Below are positions 15,635-23,234 of a stretch of 64,000 nucleotides of DNA, in pieces. The stretch is taken from positions 1-64,000 of the forward strand of contig JAXHLP010000006.1 of assembly GCA_034522155.1 (NCBI GenBank), read 5' to 3'. The position numbers and the translations under genes are program-made. Numbering within the stretch: the stretch's first letter is position 1; each line of letters starts with the position of its first letter. Source of the stretch: Salinilacustrithrix sp034522155 (GTDB taxonomy: Bacteria > Actinomycetota > Acidimicrobiia > Acidimicrobiales > Salinilacustritrichaceae). A model generated the notes under the pieces. The model did no database searches and was not told the DNA's origin. It saw nothing but the letters and a program-made list of their open reading frames with translations.

Positions 15635-16861
15635 TCAGGCCTCCTCGCCGGTCGCGGGGACGCCGGCAGCACCGCTCGTCAGCAGGCGTTCGACCTCACC
15701 GGACTCGTAGCCGAGCTCGGCGAGGACCTCCTCGGTGTGCTGGCCCAGCCCCGGTGCCGGTCCGCGGGGTCGGGGGGCCTCGCCACCGAAGTCGGCGGGC
15801 GTGGCCAGCATCGCGGAGCCACCGGCGTCGTCGGGGACCTCGACCACCGCGCCGGCGGCGTGGAACTGCGGGTCGGCGAGGAGGTCGTCGATGGTGTTCA
15901 CCGGCGCCCAGAACAGCTCGGGCTCCTCGGCGAACGCCTCGGCCCACTCGTCGCGTGAGCGGGTCGCGAAGATCGCGTCGAGCTCGGCGATGAGCTCGAC
16001 GGCGTTGGTGGCCCGCCCCATGGCGGTGGAGTAGTGCTCGTCGTCGAGCCACTCGGGCCTGCCGATGGCGCGGGCGAGCGGCGGGAAGTGGCGTTCGGGG
16101 TCGATGCCGACGATCCAGATCGCCCGGCCGTCGGCGCACGTGTAGTTGTTGGCCGTCGGGTTGCGCATCGTGGTGCGGTCGCCGCCGGCCAGCGTGCGGC
16201 CCCACATCATCGCGATGTTCACGTCGAAGCCGATCGTGTACGCGCCCTGGCGCAGCAGCGACGTGGACACCACCTGGCCTTCGCCGGTGGTGTGCCGTCC
16301 GTAGAGCGCGGCGCTGACCATCCCGGCCGCGGTCATCGCCGCGGAGTGGTCGCCCATGCCCGCGCGCTGGAACGGTAGTGGGCTGTCGGGTGGACGGAGC
16401 GCTTCGGCGATGCCGGCCCGGGCCCAGAACGCGGCGATGTCGAACGCGCCCTTCTCGGCGTCGTCGCCGGTGGTGCCGAACCCGCTGATGAGCGCGTAGA
16501 TCAGCTTCGGGTACTGCTCGTGCAGCGTGTCGGGCCCGAGCCCGAGGCGGTCGAGGGCGCCGGCCCGGATGTTGGTCAGGAACACGTCGGCCCCGGCCAG
16601 CAGGTCGTGGAGGACACGTCGTCCGTCGTCGGTGGACAGGTCGAGCACGATGCTGCGCTTGCCCCGGTTGTCGAGCTCGAACGGCGGGTTCACGTCGAGG
16701 TCGCCGCCGAGCAGGAGCTGCCACAGCCGCGACGGGTCGCCGTCGGGCGGCTCGACCTTGGTGACGTCGGCGCCCCAGTCGGCGAGGATGCCACCGGCGC
16801 CCGGGCCGGCCACCCACACCCCGAGCTCAACGACCTTGACCCCGTCCAGCGGACCACTCAT
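15635..16861 (-). CDS. CaiB/BaiF class III CoA-transferase family protein
   Basis: Encodes 408 residues. ATG 16861 overlaps the P450 stop (ATGA). The N-terminal VVELGVWVAGPGAG, DWGADVTKVEPPDGD and NRGKRSIVLDL are the class III signature. Asp171 in AGMGDHSAAM is at the covalent acyl-intermediate position. The family moves CoA between carboxylic acids, or in the AMACR branch epimerises 2-methylacyl-CoAs. The Asp context here looks like a transferase. It is operonic with a CYP142-like P450, suggesting it loads CoA onto an oxidised side-chain acid. Confidence 0.86.
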   Translation of the reverse strand: MSGPLDGVKVVELGVWVAGPGAGGILADWGADVTKVEPPDGDPSRLWQLLLGGDLDVNPPFELDNRGKRSIVLDLSTDDGRRVLHDLLAGADVFLTNIRAGALDRLGLGPDTLHEQYPKLIYALISGFGTTGDDAEKGAFDIAAFWARAGIAEALRPPDSPLPFQRAGMGDHSAAMTAAGMVSAALYGRHTTGEGQVVSTSLLRQGAYTIGFDVNIAMMWGRTLAGGDRTTMRNPTANNYTCADGRAIWIVGIDPERHFPPLARAIGRPEWLDDEHYSTAMGRATNAVELIAELDAIFATRSRDEWAEAFAEEPELFWAPVNTIDDLLADPQFHAAGAVVEVPDDAGGSAMLATPADFGGEAPRPRGPAPGLGQHTEEVLAELGYESGEVERLLTSGAAGVPATGEEA

Positions 16862-18096
16862 GCCGCGCCCTCCTGCCGTGTCGAAGGCGTGGAGCGCGGC
16901 GTGGGCGTGAACCGGACCGGCATCGATTCGAGCCCGCTCACGAAGTTGGATGCCCGGTAGGGCAGCGCCTCGCCGTCGGCCAGCGCCAGGTCGGGCAGGC
17001 GCTCGAGCACGGTCTCGAACATGACCCGCAGCTCGAGGCGGGCCAGTGACGCGCCCATGCAGAAGTGGGGCCCGAACCCGAAGGCCAGGTGCGGGTTGGG
17101 GTCGCGGGTCACGTCGAGGACGTCGGGTGCGTCGAAGACGTCCTCGTCGCGGTTGGCCGACGGGTAGAAGAGGACGAGCTGGTCGCCCTCGGCCAGGGTC
17201 TGGCCTCGCAGCTCGACCTCTGTCGTCGCGGTGCGCGACATGTTCTTCACCGGTGAGATCCACCGGAGCAGCTCCTCGACACCGGTCTCGAGCGCCTCGG
17301 GGCCGCGCCGGAGGATGTCGAGCTGGTCGGGGCGTTCGAGCAACGCCAGCATCCCGCCGCTGATGACGTGCCGGGTGGTCTCGTCGCCACCGATGAGGAT
17401 GAGCAGGGTCTCGTTGACGATCGACTCGTCGTCGAGGCGCTCGCCGTCGATCTCGCTGTGGCACAGCACGGAGATGAGGTCGTCGCGGGGGTTGGCCCGG
17501 CGGTCGGCGATCACCTCGAGCTGGACGTCGCGGAAACCGACCATCGCGGCGGCGCCGGCCTCGGCGATCTCCGGCGTCATCTCCGACGAGGTGGCCCGGA
17601 GCATGTCGTCGGACCAGCGGAGCAGGTCGTCGTGGAGCGGCTCGTCGAAGCCGAGCATGTCGGCGATCATCAGCAGCGGCAGTGGCGCGGCCACGTCCCA
17701 CACGAAGTCGCACTCGCCCTGCTCGCAGATCCGGTCGACGATGGTCCGGCACAGCCCGCGCACGTGGTCCTCGTTCTCGGCCACGCGGCGAGGTGTGAAG
17801 CCCCGGCTCACCAGCTTGCGCCGCTGGTGGTGCTCGGGATTGTCCATCGAGATCATCATCGGCAGCGGGTTCCCGTGCGGCCGGGGCGAGCGCCGGCTCG
17901 AGAAGGTGGCGGTGTCCTTCTCGATGGCGAGCACGTCCTCGTGCTTGGCGATGCCCCACACCTTGGACACCGGGTCGAAGTAGACGGGGGCCTCGTCGCG
18001 CATCCACGACCAGACCTCGTGCGGGTCGTCGGCGTACCAGGACCCGTCCATGAGGTCGAGGCCCTCGCGGATCGGATGGTTCGAGACTCGCGTCAT
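16858..18096 (-). CDS. Cytochrome P450, CYP142-like
   Basis: Encodes 412 residues from ATG 18096; GTG 18105 is possible but sits too close to the GAGGGG. P450 signatures: I-helix GGDETTR (236-242), ExxR at 275-278, heme loop FGFGPHFCMG with Cys346. Segments such as APLPLLMIADMLGF, RWSDDM, ETLLILIGGDETTRH, SPVKNMSR and NFVSGLESMPVRFTP closely resemble Mycobacterium CYP142 as I remember it. CYP142 is a terminal (C26/27) hydroxylase-oxidase of the cholesterol side chain. The CoA transferase is downstream, and an LLM oxidoreductase is divergent. Soluble, needing ferredoxin; none is seen nearby. Confidence 0.88.
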   Translation of the reverse strand: MTRVSNHPIREGLDLMDGSWYADDPHEVWSWMRDEAPVYFDPVSKVWGIAKHEDVLAIEKDTATFSSRRSPRPHGNPLPMMISMDNPEHHQRRKLVSRGFTPRRVAENEDHVRGLCRTIVDRICEQGECDFVWDVAAPLPLLMIADMLGFDEPLHDDLLRWSDDMLRATSSEMTPEIAEAGAAAMVGFRDVQLEVIADRRANPRDDLISVLCHSEIDGERLDDESIVNETLLILIGGDETTRHVISGGMLALLERPDQLDILRRGPEALETGVEELLRWISPVKNMSRTATTEVELRGQTLAEGDQLVLFYPSANRDEDVFDAPDVLDVTRDPNPHLAFGFGPHFCMGASLARLELRVMFETVLERLPDLALADGEALPYRASNFVSGLESMPVRFTPTPRSTPSTRQEGAA

Positions 18097-18172
18097 GGCC
18101 GGCACATTCCCCTCGGTGTCCCCGTCGACGACCGCACGTCGCGGTGCCTGCGCGACAGCATGGCATGCAGAA

Positions 18173-18193
18173 TCGGAAAGCGGGACTTTCCGA
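18173..18193. promoter_or_regulatory. Perfect inverted repeat TCGGAAAG-N5-CTTTCCGA
   Basis: Eight-base perfect arms with a 5-bp spacer lie in the divergent promoter of the P450 (start 18096) and LLM oxidoreductase (start 18222). A TCGGAAAG half site recurs at 19348-19355 before the next amidohydrolase. A strong operator candidate. Confidence 0.6.
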
Positions 18194-18221
18194 GGGTGGA
18201 CGGGGGCCGTACGCTCCCGGC

Positions 18222-19337
18222 ATGAGCGACACGCCTCGGAACGAACCCGCCGGCAAGCCGCTGAACGAGCTCGGCTACTACCTGCTCGCCGGCGCGCCCG
18301 ACACCCCGGCCGACCTGCTGGAGGAGACCGAGCGAGGCGAGGAGCTCGGCCTCGGGTCGGCGTTCATCTCCGAGCGGTTCAACATCAAGGAGGCGGCCAC
18401 CCTCTCCGGCGCGGCGGCGGCACGGTCGAACCGGATGGGCATCGCCACCGCGGCGACCAACCAGAACACCCGCCACCCGCTGATCACCGGTTCGTACGCG
18501 ACCACCATGCACCGCATGACCGGCGGGCGGTTCACCCTCGGGCTCGGGCGAGGCGTGGACGCCGTCTTCTCCGCCTACGGGCTGCCCAAGATCACGACCG
18601 CGCAGATGGAGGACATGGCTGGCCTGCTGCGACGGATGTTCGCGGGCGAGGTCATCTTCGGCCACGACGGCCCGGCCGGCAAGTTCGATCTGCTCCACCT
18701 CGACGCGTCGTTCGACGAGGACATCCCCCTCGGACTGGTGGCCTTCGGCCCCAACACACTGGCCCTGGCCGGGCGGGCCTACGACATGGTCGTGCTCCAC
18801 ACGTTCTTCACCGACGAGACGGTCCGGCGCGCGGTGCAGACCGTCCGCGACGCGTCGGAGGCGGCCGGGCGCGACCCCGACGCCGTCCGCATCTGGTCGT
18901 GCTACGCCACCATCCACGACGGCCTGCCCGAGGACCTGCGATTGAAGAAGACGGTGGGTCGCCTCGCCACCTACCTCCAGGGCTACGGCGACCTGATGGT
19001 TCGCACGAACGACTGGGACCCGGCGGTGCTCGAACGGTTCCGCTCCGACGAGGTCGTGCAGAGCGTGCCCGGCGCGATCGACGGCGTGGCCACCACCGAC
19101 CAGCTCGAGCACATCGCCACGCTGCTTCCCGACGAGTGGCTCGAACCCGCGGCCTTCGGCGATCCGGCCACGTGCGCGGCGCGGGTGCTGCGCCAGTTCG
19201 ACCTCGGTGTCGACGGGGTGATCATGCACGGCGCGACCCCCGAGCAGCTCGCGCCCGTGGTGGAGGAGTACCGCACGATCCGGCCCGAGGGTCGCTTCGA
19301 CGACGTCGCCGCCAACCCCGGCAAGCAGCGAAGCTGA
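18222..19337 (+). CDS. LLM-class (luciferase-like) F420-dependent oxidoreductase
   Basis: Encodes 371 residues. The start ATG 18222 gives MSDTPRNEPAGKPLNELGYY; an upstream extension to 18144 would cross the operator. Typical LLM features: GLGSAFISERFNIKEAATL, ATNQNTRHP, GGRFTLGLGRG and a C-terminal AAFGDPATCAARVL. The family binds F420 or FMN for hydride transfer or monooxygenation. The sequence resembles the mycobacterial Rv3520c type from memory, which is also encoded near CYP142. It is followed by an amidohydrolase, an acyl-CoA dehydrogenase and a P450 on the same strand. Substrate unknown. Confidence 0.85.
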   Translation: MSDTPRNEPAGKPLNELGYYLLAGAPDTPADLLEETERGEELGLGSAFISERFNIKEAATLSGAAAARSNRMGIATAATNQNTRHPLITGSYATTMHRMTGGRFTLGLGRGVDAVFSAYGLPKITTAQMEDMAGLLRRMFAGEVIFGHDGPAGKFDLLHLDASFDEDIPLGLVAFGPNTLALAGRAYDMVVLHTFFTDETVRRAVQTVRDASEAAGRDPDAVRIWSCYATIHDGLPEDLRLKKTVGRLATYLQGYGDLMVRTNDWDPAVLERFRSDEVVQSVPGAIDGVATTDQLEHIATLLPDEWLEPAAFGDPATCAARVLRQFDLGVDGVIMHGATPEQLAPVVEEYRTIRPEGRFDDVAANPGKQRS

Positions 19338-19347
19338 GCGCGCGAGA

Positions 19348-19355
19348 TCGGAAAG
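19348..19355. promoter_or_regulatory. Half site TCGGAAAG upstream of the amidohydrolase
   Basis: It repeats the arm of the palindrome at 18173, in the 90-bp gap before the gene at 19428. The extended match is ATCGGAAAGCG in both places, suggesting the same regulator. Confidence 0.35.
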
Positions 19356-19427
19356 CGTTAGAGTCAGTAATCGGACAGTCCCACTACCGGAACGAACGCC
19401 GGCTGCCGGCCGGATCGAGGAGCGATC

Positions 19428-20663
19428 ATGAATCCCGGACCGATCGACCCCGCGTCCATCGACCCCAGGCCCATCGACCCCAGGCCCATCGACCCCAGGC
19501 CCATCGACGCGGACAACCACTACTACGAGCCGCTCGACGCCTTCACCCGCCACCTCGACGAGAGGTTCCGTCATCGCGGTGTCCGTGCGGTGCAGGACGG
19601 CAAGAAGGTGCAGCTGCTGATGGGAGGCAAGGTCAACCGCTTCGTGCCCAACCCGACCTTCGATCCGATCATCGTGCCGGGCTGTCTCGACTCGCTGTTC
19701 CGCGGTCAGATCCCCGAGGGCGTCGACCCCCGCACGCTGATGCAGGTCGAGCCGTTGCGCGACGAGTACCAGGACCGCGACGCCCGCCTGGCCGTGATGG
19801 ACGAACAGGGCGTCGAGACCATCCTGTTGTTCCCCACGCTGGGCTGCGGTGTCGAGGAGGCCCTCAAGGACGACGTCGACGCCACGATGGCCAGCCTCCA
19901 CGCGTTCAACCGGTGGCTCGAGGAGGACTGGGGCTTCGACCACGAGGGCCGCATCATCGGCGCGCCGATGCTCTCGCTCGCCGACCCCGACGCCGCGGCG
20001 GCCGAGGTCGACTCCCTGCTCGAGCGCGGGGCACGCGTCATCCATGTCCGGCCGGCGCCGGTGCCGGGGCCCAACGGCACGAGCCGGTCGCTCGGCGACG
20101 AGTTGCACGATCCGGTCTGGGCCCGCCTGGCCGAGGCCGGGGTTCCCGTCGCCTTCCACCTCGGCGACAGCGGGTACCAGGCCCGGTTCGGCTCGGCGTG
20201 GGGCGGCCAGGCCGAGTTCGGCTTCGGCAACAGCGACGTGCTCTCCCAGGTGCTCACCGCCGACCGGGCGATCCACGACACCATCGCCTCGCTGATCGTC
20301 GGCGGCGTCTTCACCCGGCATCCCGACCTGAAGGTCGCGAGCATCGAGAACGGCTCCGACTGGGCGCCGCTGCTCACCAAGCGGCTGCGCAAGCAGGCCA
20401 ACCAGACTCCGTGGGTGTTCGCCGAGGATCCGCTCGACACCCTCCGCGAGCACGTGTGGATCGCCCCGTACTTCGAGGAGGACATCGCCAAGCTGGGCGA
20501 GCTGATCGGGGCCGAGCGGATCCTGTTCGGCTCCGATTGGCCCCACGGCGAGGGCCTGGCCCGGCCGCTCGACTTCGCCAAGGAGCTCGACGGCTTCACC
20601 GAGGACGACACCGCCCGCATCATGCGGACCAACGCCGCCGAGCTGCTCGGCGTGGGGGCCTGA
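19428..20663 (+). CDS. Amidohydrolase-family protein with an N-terminal 5-residue repeat
   Basis: Encodes 411 residues from ATG 19428, fixed by GAGGAG six bases upstream. The N-terminus repeats IDPRP/IDPAS before IDADNHYYEP, which begins the ACMSD-like amidohydrolase barrel. Candidate metal ligands are the D-x-D-x-H cluster, His in VAFHLGDSG and Asp in FGSDWPHGEG. ACMSD-type enzymes decarboxylate or hydrolyse ring-cleavage products. Paralogues lie at 35764 and 59397 with the same DAFTRHL motif. It lies three bases before the acyl-CoA dehydrogenase gene. Reaction unknown. Confidence 0.85.
   Translation: MNPGPIDPASIDPRPIDPRPIDPRPIDADNHYYEPLDAFTRHLDERFRHRGVRAVQDGKKVQLLMGGKVNRFVPNPTFDPIIVPGCLDSLFRGQIPEGVDPRTLMQVEPLRDEYQDRDARLAVMDEQGVETILLFPTLGCGVEEALKDDVDATMASLHAFNRWLEEDWGFDHEGRIIGAPMLSLADPDAAAAEVDSLLERGARVIHVRPAPVPGPNGTSRSLGDELHDPVWARLAEAGVPVAFHLGDSGYQARFGSAWGGQAEFGFGNSDVLSQVLTADRAIHDTIASLIVGGVFTRHPDLKVASIENGSDWAPLLTKRLRKQANQTPWVFAEDPLDTLREHVWIAPYFEEDIAKLGELIGAERILFGSDWPHGEGLARPLDFAKELDGFTEDDTARIMRTNAAELLGVGA
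19443..19502 (+). repeat. 15-bp in-frame tandem repeat
   Basis: Four copies of a 15-mer, ATCGACCCCAGGCCC in three identical units (19458-19502) and one divergent unit before them, encode the IDPRP repeats. Identical units suggest recent slippage. Copy-number change would stay in frame. Confidence 0.8.
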
Positions 20664-20666
20664 GCC

Positions 20667-21941
20667 GTGCCCGCACAGGACAACGGACACGAGCGCGAGG
20701 ACGACGGGCTCGAGGCCGAGGTCGAGGCGTGGCTCGACGAGCACTGGGATCCCGATCTCACCTCCGAGCAGTGGTGGAAGCTGGTCGGCCAGGCCGGCTG
20801 GACCGCGCCGCACTTCCCGAGCGACCAGGGCGGGCGGGGGCTTTCCCGCCGCGCCGGAGCCCGGGTCCGGGCGGCCTTCCGGTCCCACGGCGCCCTCCAG
20901 CCGCCGGGCGGGCTCGGGCTGTTGATGGCCGCGCCGACCATCCTCACCCACGGCACGCCCGAACAGATCGATCGCCACGTGCCACCGGTCCTCGAAGGTC
21001 GGTTCGGCTGGTGCCAGCTGTTCAGCGAGCCCGGCGCCGGCTCCGACCTCGCCGGACTGACCACCCGGGCCGAGCGCGACGGCGACCAGTGGGCGATCAC
21101 CGGCCAGAAGGTGTGGAGCAGCCAGGCCCGCGAGGCCGACTACGGGATGCTGCTGGCCCGCACCGACCCCGACGCGGTCAAGCACGCGGGCATCTCGTGG
21201 TTCGCGCTCCCGCTCGACCAGCCCGGCGTCACCATCCGTCCCCTGCGCGAGATGACCGGCGAGGCCGTCTTCAACGAGGTGTTCCTCGACGGCGCCGTCG
21301 TCAGCGACGACGACCTGATCGGCGGGCAGGGCAACGGCTGGGCCGTCACCCAGACCACGCTGCACTTCGAGCGGACCGGCATCGGCGCCGGCGGCGGTCA
21401 CGCCGGCTTCCCGTACCCCGGGCCCAAGGGCGGCATGCTCCACCGGCGTGCCGGGGACGCGGCCCAGGACCCGGCACCGGGGGGCAACATCGTCCTGTCG
21501 TTCCACGACCTCGTCGAGCTCGCCCGCCGCACCGGCAAGGACGCCGATCCCTTCGTCCGCCAGAAGCTCGCCCAGCTGTCGAGCTACACGAGGATCGGGA
21601 CGTGGAACGCCCGGCGCAGCAAGGCCAAGGCGTCCGAGGGCGGCGGGGCGGTGGCCACCATCGGCAAGCTCGCCCAGACCCGGATCATGAAGCTGTCGGC
21701 CGAGATCGCCATGGACATCCTCGGCCCCGACGGCACCCTGCTCGGCCCGGACGGCCCCGACGACGGACGCTACGCCGACGCGTTCACGTTCGCGCCGGCA
21801 TCCTCGATCTACGGCGGCACCGACGAGATCCAACGCAACATCGCCGCCGAGCGCGCCCTCGGGCTCCCCAAGGAGGACCGGCCCGACAAGGACGTCGGCT
21901 TCGCCGAGGCGCTCCGGCGCCAGGCCGAACGGAACCGCTGA
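20667..21941 (+). CDS. Acyl-CoA dehydrogenase family protein
   Basis: Encodes 424 residues from GTG 20667, three bases after the previous stop. Middle-domain motif FSEPGAGSDLAGL, then TGQKVWSSQAREADYGMLLARTD, and the C-terminal IYGGTDEIQRNIAAERALGLP are typical of FAD-dependent FadE enzymes that make an alpha,beta double bond in acyl-CoAs. The N-terminal domain is somewhat shortened. It is a single gene here, unlike the paired alpha-beta type at 46780. It lies in an operon with an amidohydrolase and a P450. Electrons would go to ETF. Acyl specificity is unknown. Confidence 0.88.
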   Translation: MPAQDNGHEREDDGLEAEVEAWLDEHWDPDLTSEQWWKLVGQAGWTAPHFPSDQGGRGLSRRAGARVRAAFRSHGALQPPGGLGLLMAAPTILTHGTPEQIDRHVPPVLEGRFGWCQLFSEPGAGSDLAGLTTRAERDGDQWAITGQKVWSSQAREADYGMLLARTDPDAVKHAGISWFALPLDQPGVTIRPLREMTGEAVFNEVFLDGAVVSDDDLIGGQGNGWAVTQTTLHFERTGIGAGGGHAGFPYPGPKGGMLHRRAGDAAQDPAPGGNIVLSFHDLVELARRTGKDADPFVRQKLAQLSSYTRIGTWNARRSKAKASEGGGAVATIGKLAQTRIMKLSAEIAMDILGPDGTLLGPDGPDDGRYADAFTFAPASSIYGGTDEIQRNIAAERALGLPKEDRPDKDVGFAEALRRQAERNR

Positions 21942-21961
21942 GAACCGTCGAGGAGCACCTG

Positions 21962-23167
21962 ATGACCACCGCCACCGTCGACTTCGACCCGTTCTCCGAC
22001 GAGTACTTCGACGATCCCACCGAGATCTACCGGCGGCTCCGCGACGAGGCGCCGGTCTTCTACAGCGACCGGTACGGCTTCTACGCGCTGTCCCGCTTCG
22101 ACGATGTCCTCGCCGCCCACCGCGACTGGGAGACCTTCTCGAGCACCCACGGCGTCGACCTGTCGAGCCTGTCCCAGGACCCCGAGGTCATCCGCAACAC
22201 CGAGATGATCATCATGATGGACCCGCCCGAGCACGACCGGCTCCGGAAGCTGGTGAGCCGGGTGTTCACCCCGCGTCGGGTCGAAGCGCTCGAGCCGATG
22301 ATCCGCGAGGTCGTGGGCCACTACCTCGACCAGGTCGACGGTCGGGACACCTTCGATGCCGTCGCCGACTTCGCCGCGTACTTCCCGGTCGAGGTCATCT
22401 CCCGGATGCTCGGCGTGCCCGAGGGTGAGCGCCAGCAGATCAGGGAGTGGATCGACCTCTCCCTGCACCGCGAGCCGGGGAAGATGGAGCCCACGCCCGA
22501 GGGGATGGAGGCGATGATCCACCAGGCCGTCTACTTCCACGAGCTCGCCGGCGAGAAGCGGCGGAACCCCCAGGACGACATGCTCTCCCGTCTCGCCCAG
22601 GTCACGGTCGACCGGGGCGACGGCTCCGAGACCGGGCTCACCGACCGCGAGATCGCCGGGTTCGCCGGCCTGCTCGGCGGCGCCGGGGCCGAGACGGTCA
22701 CCAAGCTCCTCGGCAACGCCGTGGTCCTCTTCGACCAGCACCCCGACCAGTGGGACGCCATCGCCGCCGACCACGACAAGATCCCGCGCGCGGTGGAGGA
22801 GATCCTCCGGTTCCACCCGCCGTCGCAGTACCAGGGGCGGTTCGCCATGTCGGACCGGGAGTTCGAGGGTGGCACCGTGAAGGCCGGACACCCCGTGTTG
22901 CTCCTCACCGGCGCGGCCACCCGCGACCCCCGTGCCTTCGACGACGCCGACGACTTCGACATCAGCCGCCAGCCCGGTATCTCGATCGGCTTCGGCCACG
23001 GCGTGCACAGCTGCCTCGGCGCCGCGCTCGCCCGCATCGAGAGCCGCGTCGCGCTGGAGGAGCTGACCAACCGCTGGTCGCGTCTCGAGGTCGACCGCGC
23101 CGGGTTGCGCCGGGTGCACATGTCGAACGTGGCCGGGTACGCCAACGTGCCCGTCCGGGCTCGCTGA
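21962..23167 (+). CDS. Cytochrome P450
   Basis: Encodes 401 residues from ATG 21962 with GAGGAG upstream. I-helix GGAGAETVT (239-247), ExxR at 280-283 and heme loop FGHGVHSCLG (Cys351) are intact. The acid-alcohol pair in the I-helix is Glu-Thr. The N-terminus DPFSDEYFDDPTEIYRRLRDEAP is shared in style with the P450 at 58064. A soluble bacterial class I P450 needing ferredoxin and reductase. Last gene of the LLM/amidohydrolase/FadE group. The family (CYP number) cannot be fixed by eye. Confidence 0.9.
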   Translation: MTTATVDFDPFSDEYFDDPTEIYRRLRDEAPVFYSDRYGFYALSRFDDVLAAHRDWETFSSTHGVDLSSLSQDPEVIRNTEMIIMMDPPEHDRLRKLVSRVFTPRRVEALEPMIREVVGHYLDQVDGRDTFDAVADFAAYFPVEVISRMLGVPEGERQQIREWIDLSLHREPGKMEPTPEGMEAMIHQAVYFHELAGEKRRNPQDDMLSRLAQVTVDRGDGSETGLTDREIAGFAGLLGGAGAETVTKLLGNAVVLFDQHPDQWDAIAADHDKIPRAVEEILRFHPPSQYQGRFAMSDREFEGGTVKAGHPVLLLTGAATRDPRAFDDADDFDISRQPGISIGFGHGVHSCLGAALARIESRVALEELTNRWSRLEVDRAGLRRVHMSNVAGYANVPVRAR

Positions 23168-23234
23168 CCCGCGGCCCCGCTCGTCCGGATCACGGGTCGA
23201 CGGTCGAGATCCGCTGGCCCCGCGCCCAGGAGGT

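Noticed and set aside
18093..21833. A 1246-codon minus-strand open frame opposite the LLM, amidohydrolase and FadE genes
   Set aside because: No domain is recognisable, the composition is antisense-like, and the plus-strand genes carry clear catalytic motifs and ribosome sites.
18050..23167. A continuous plus-strand open frame of about 1700 codons
   Set aside because: Only its last 402 codons (the P450 from 21962) are coding. The rest overlaps the LLM, amidohydrolase and FadE genes in another frame and has the Arg/Pro/Gly-rich composition of GC-rich shadow frames.
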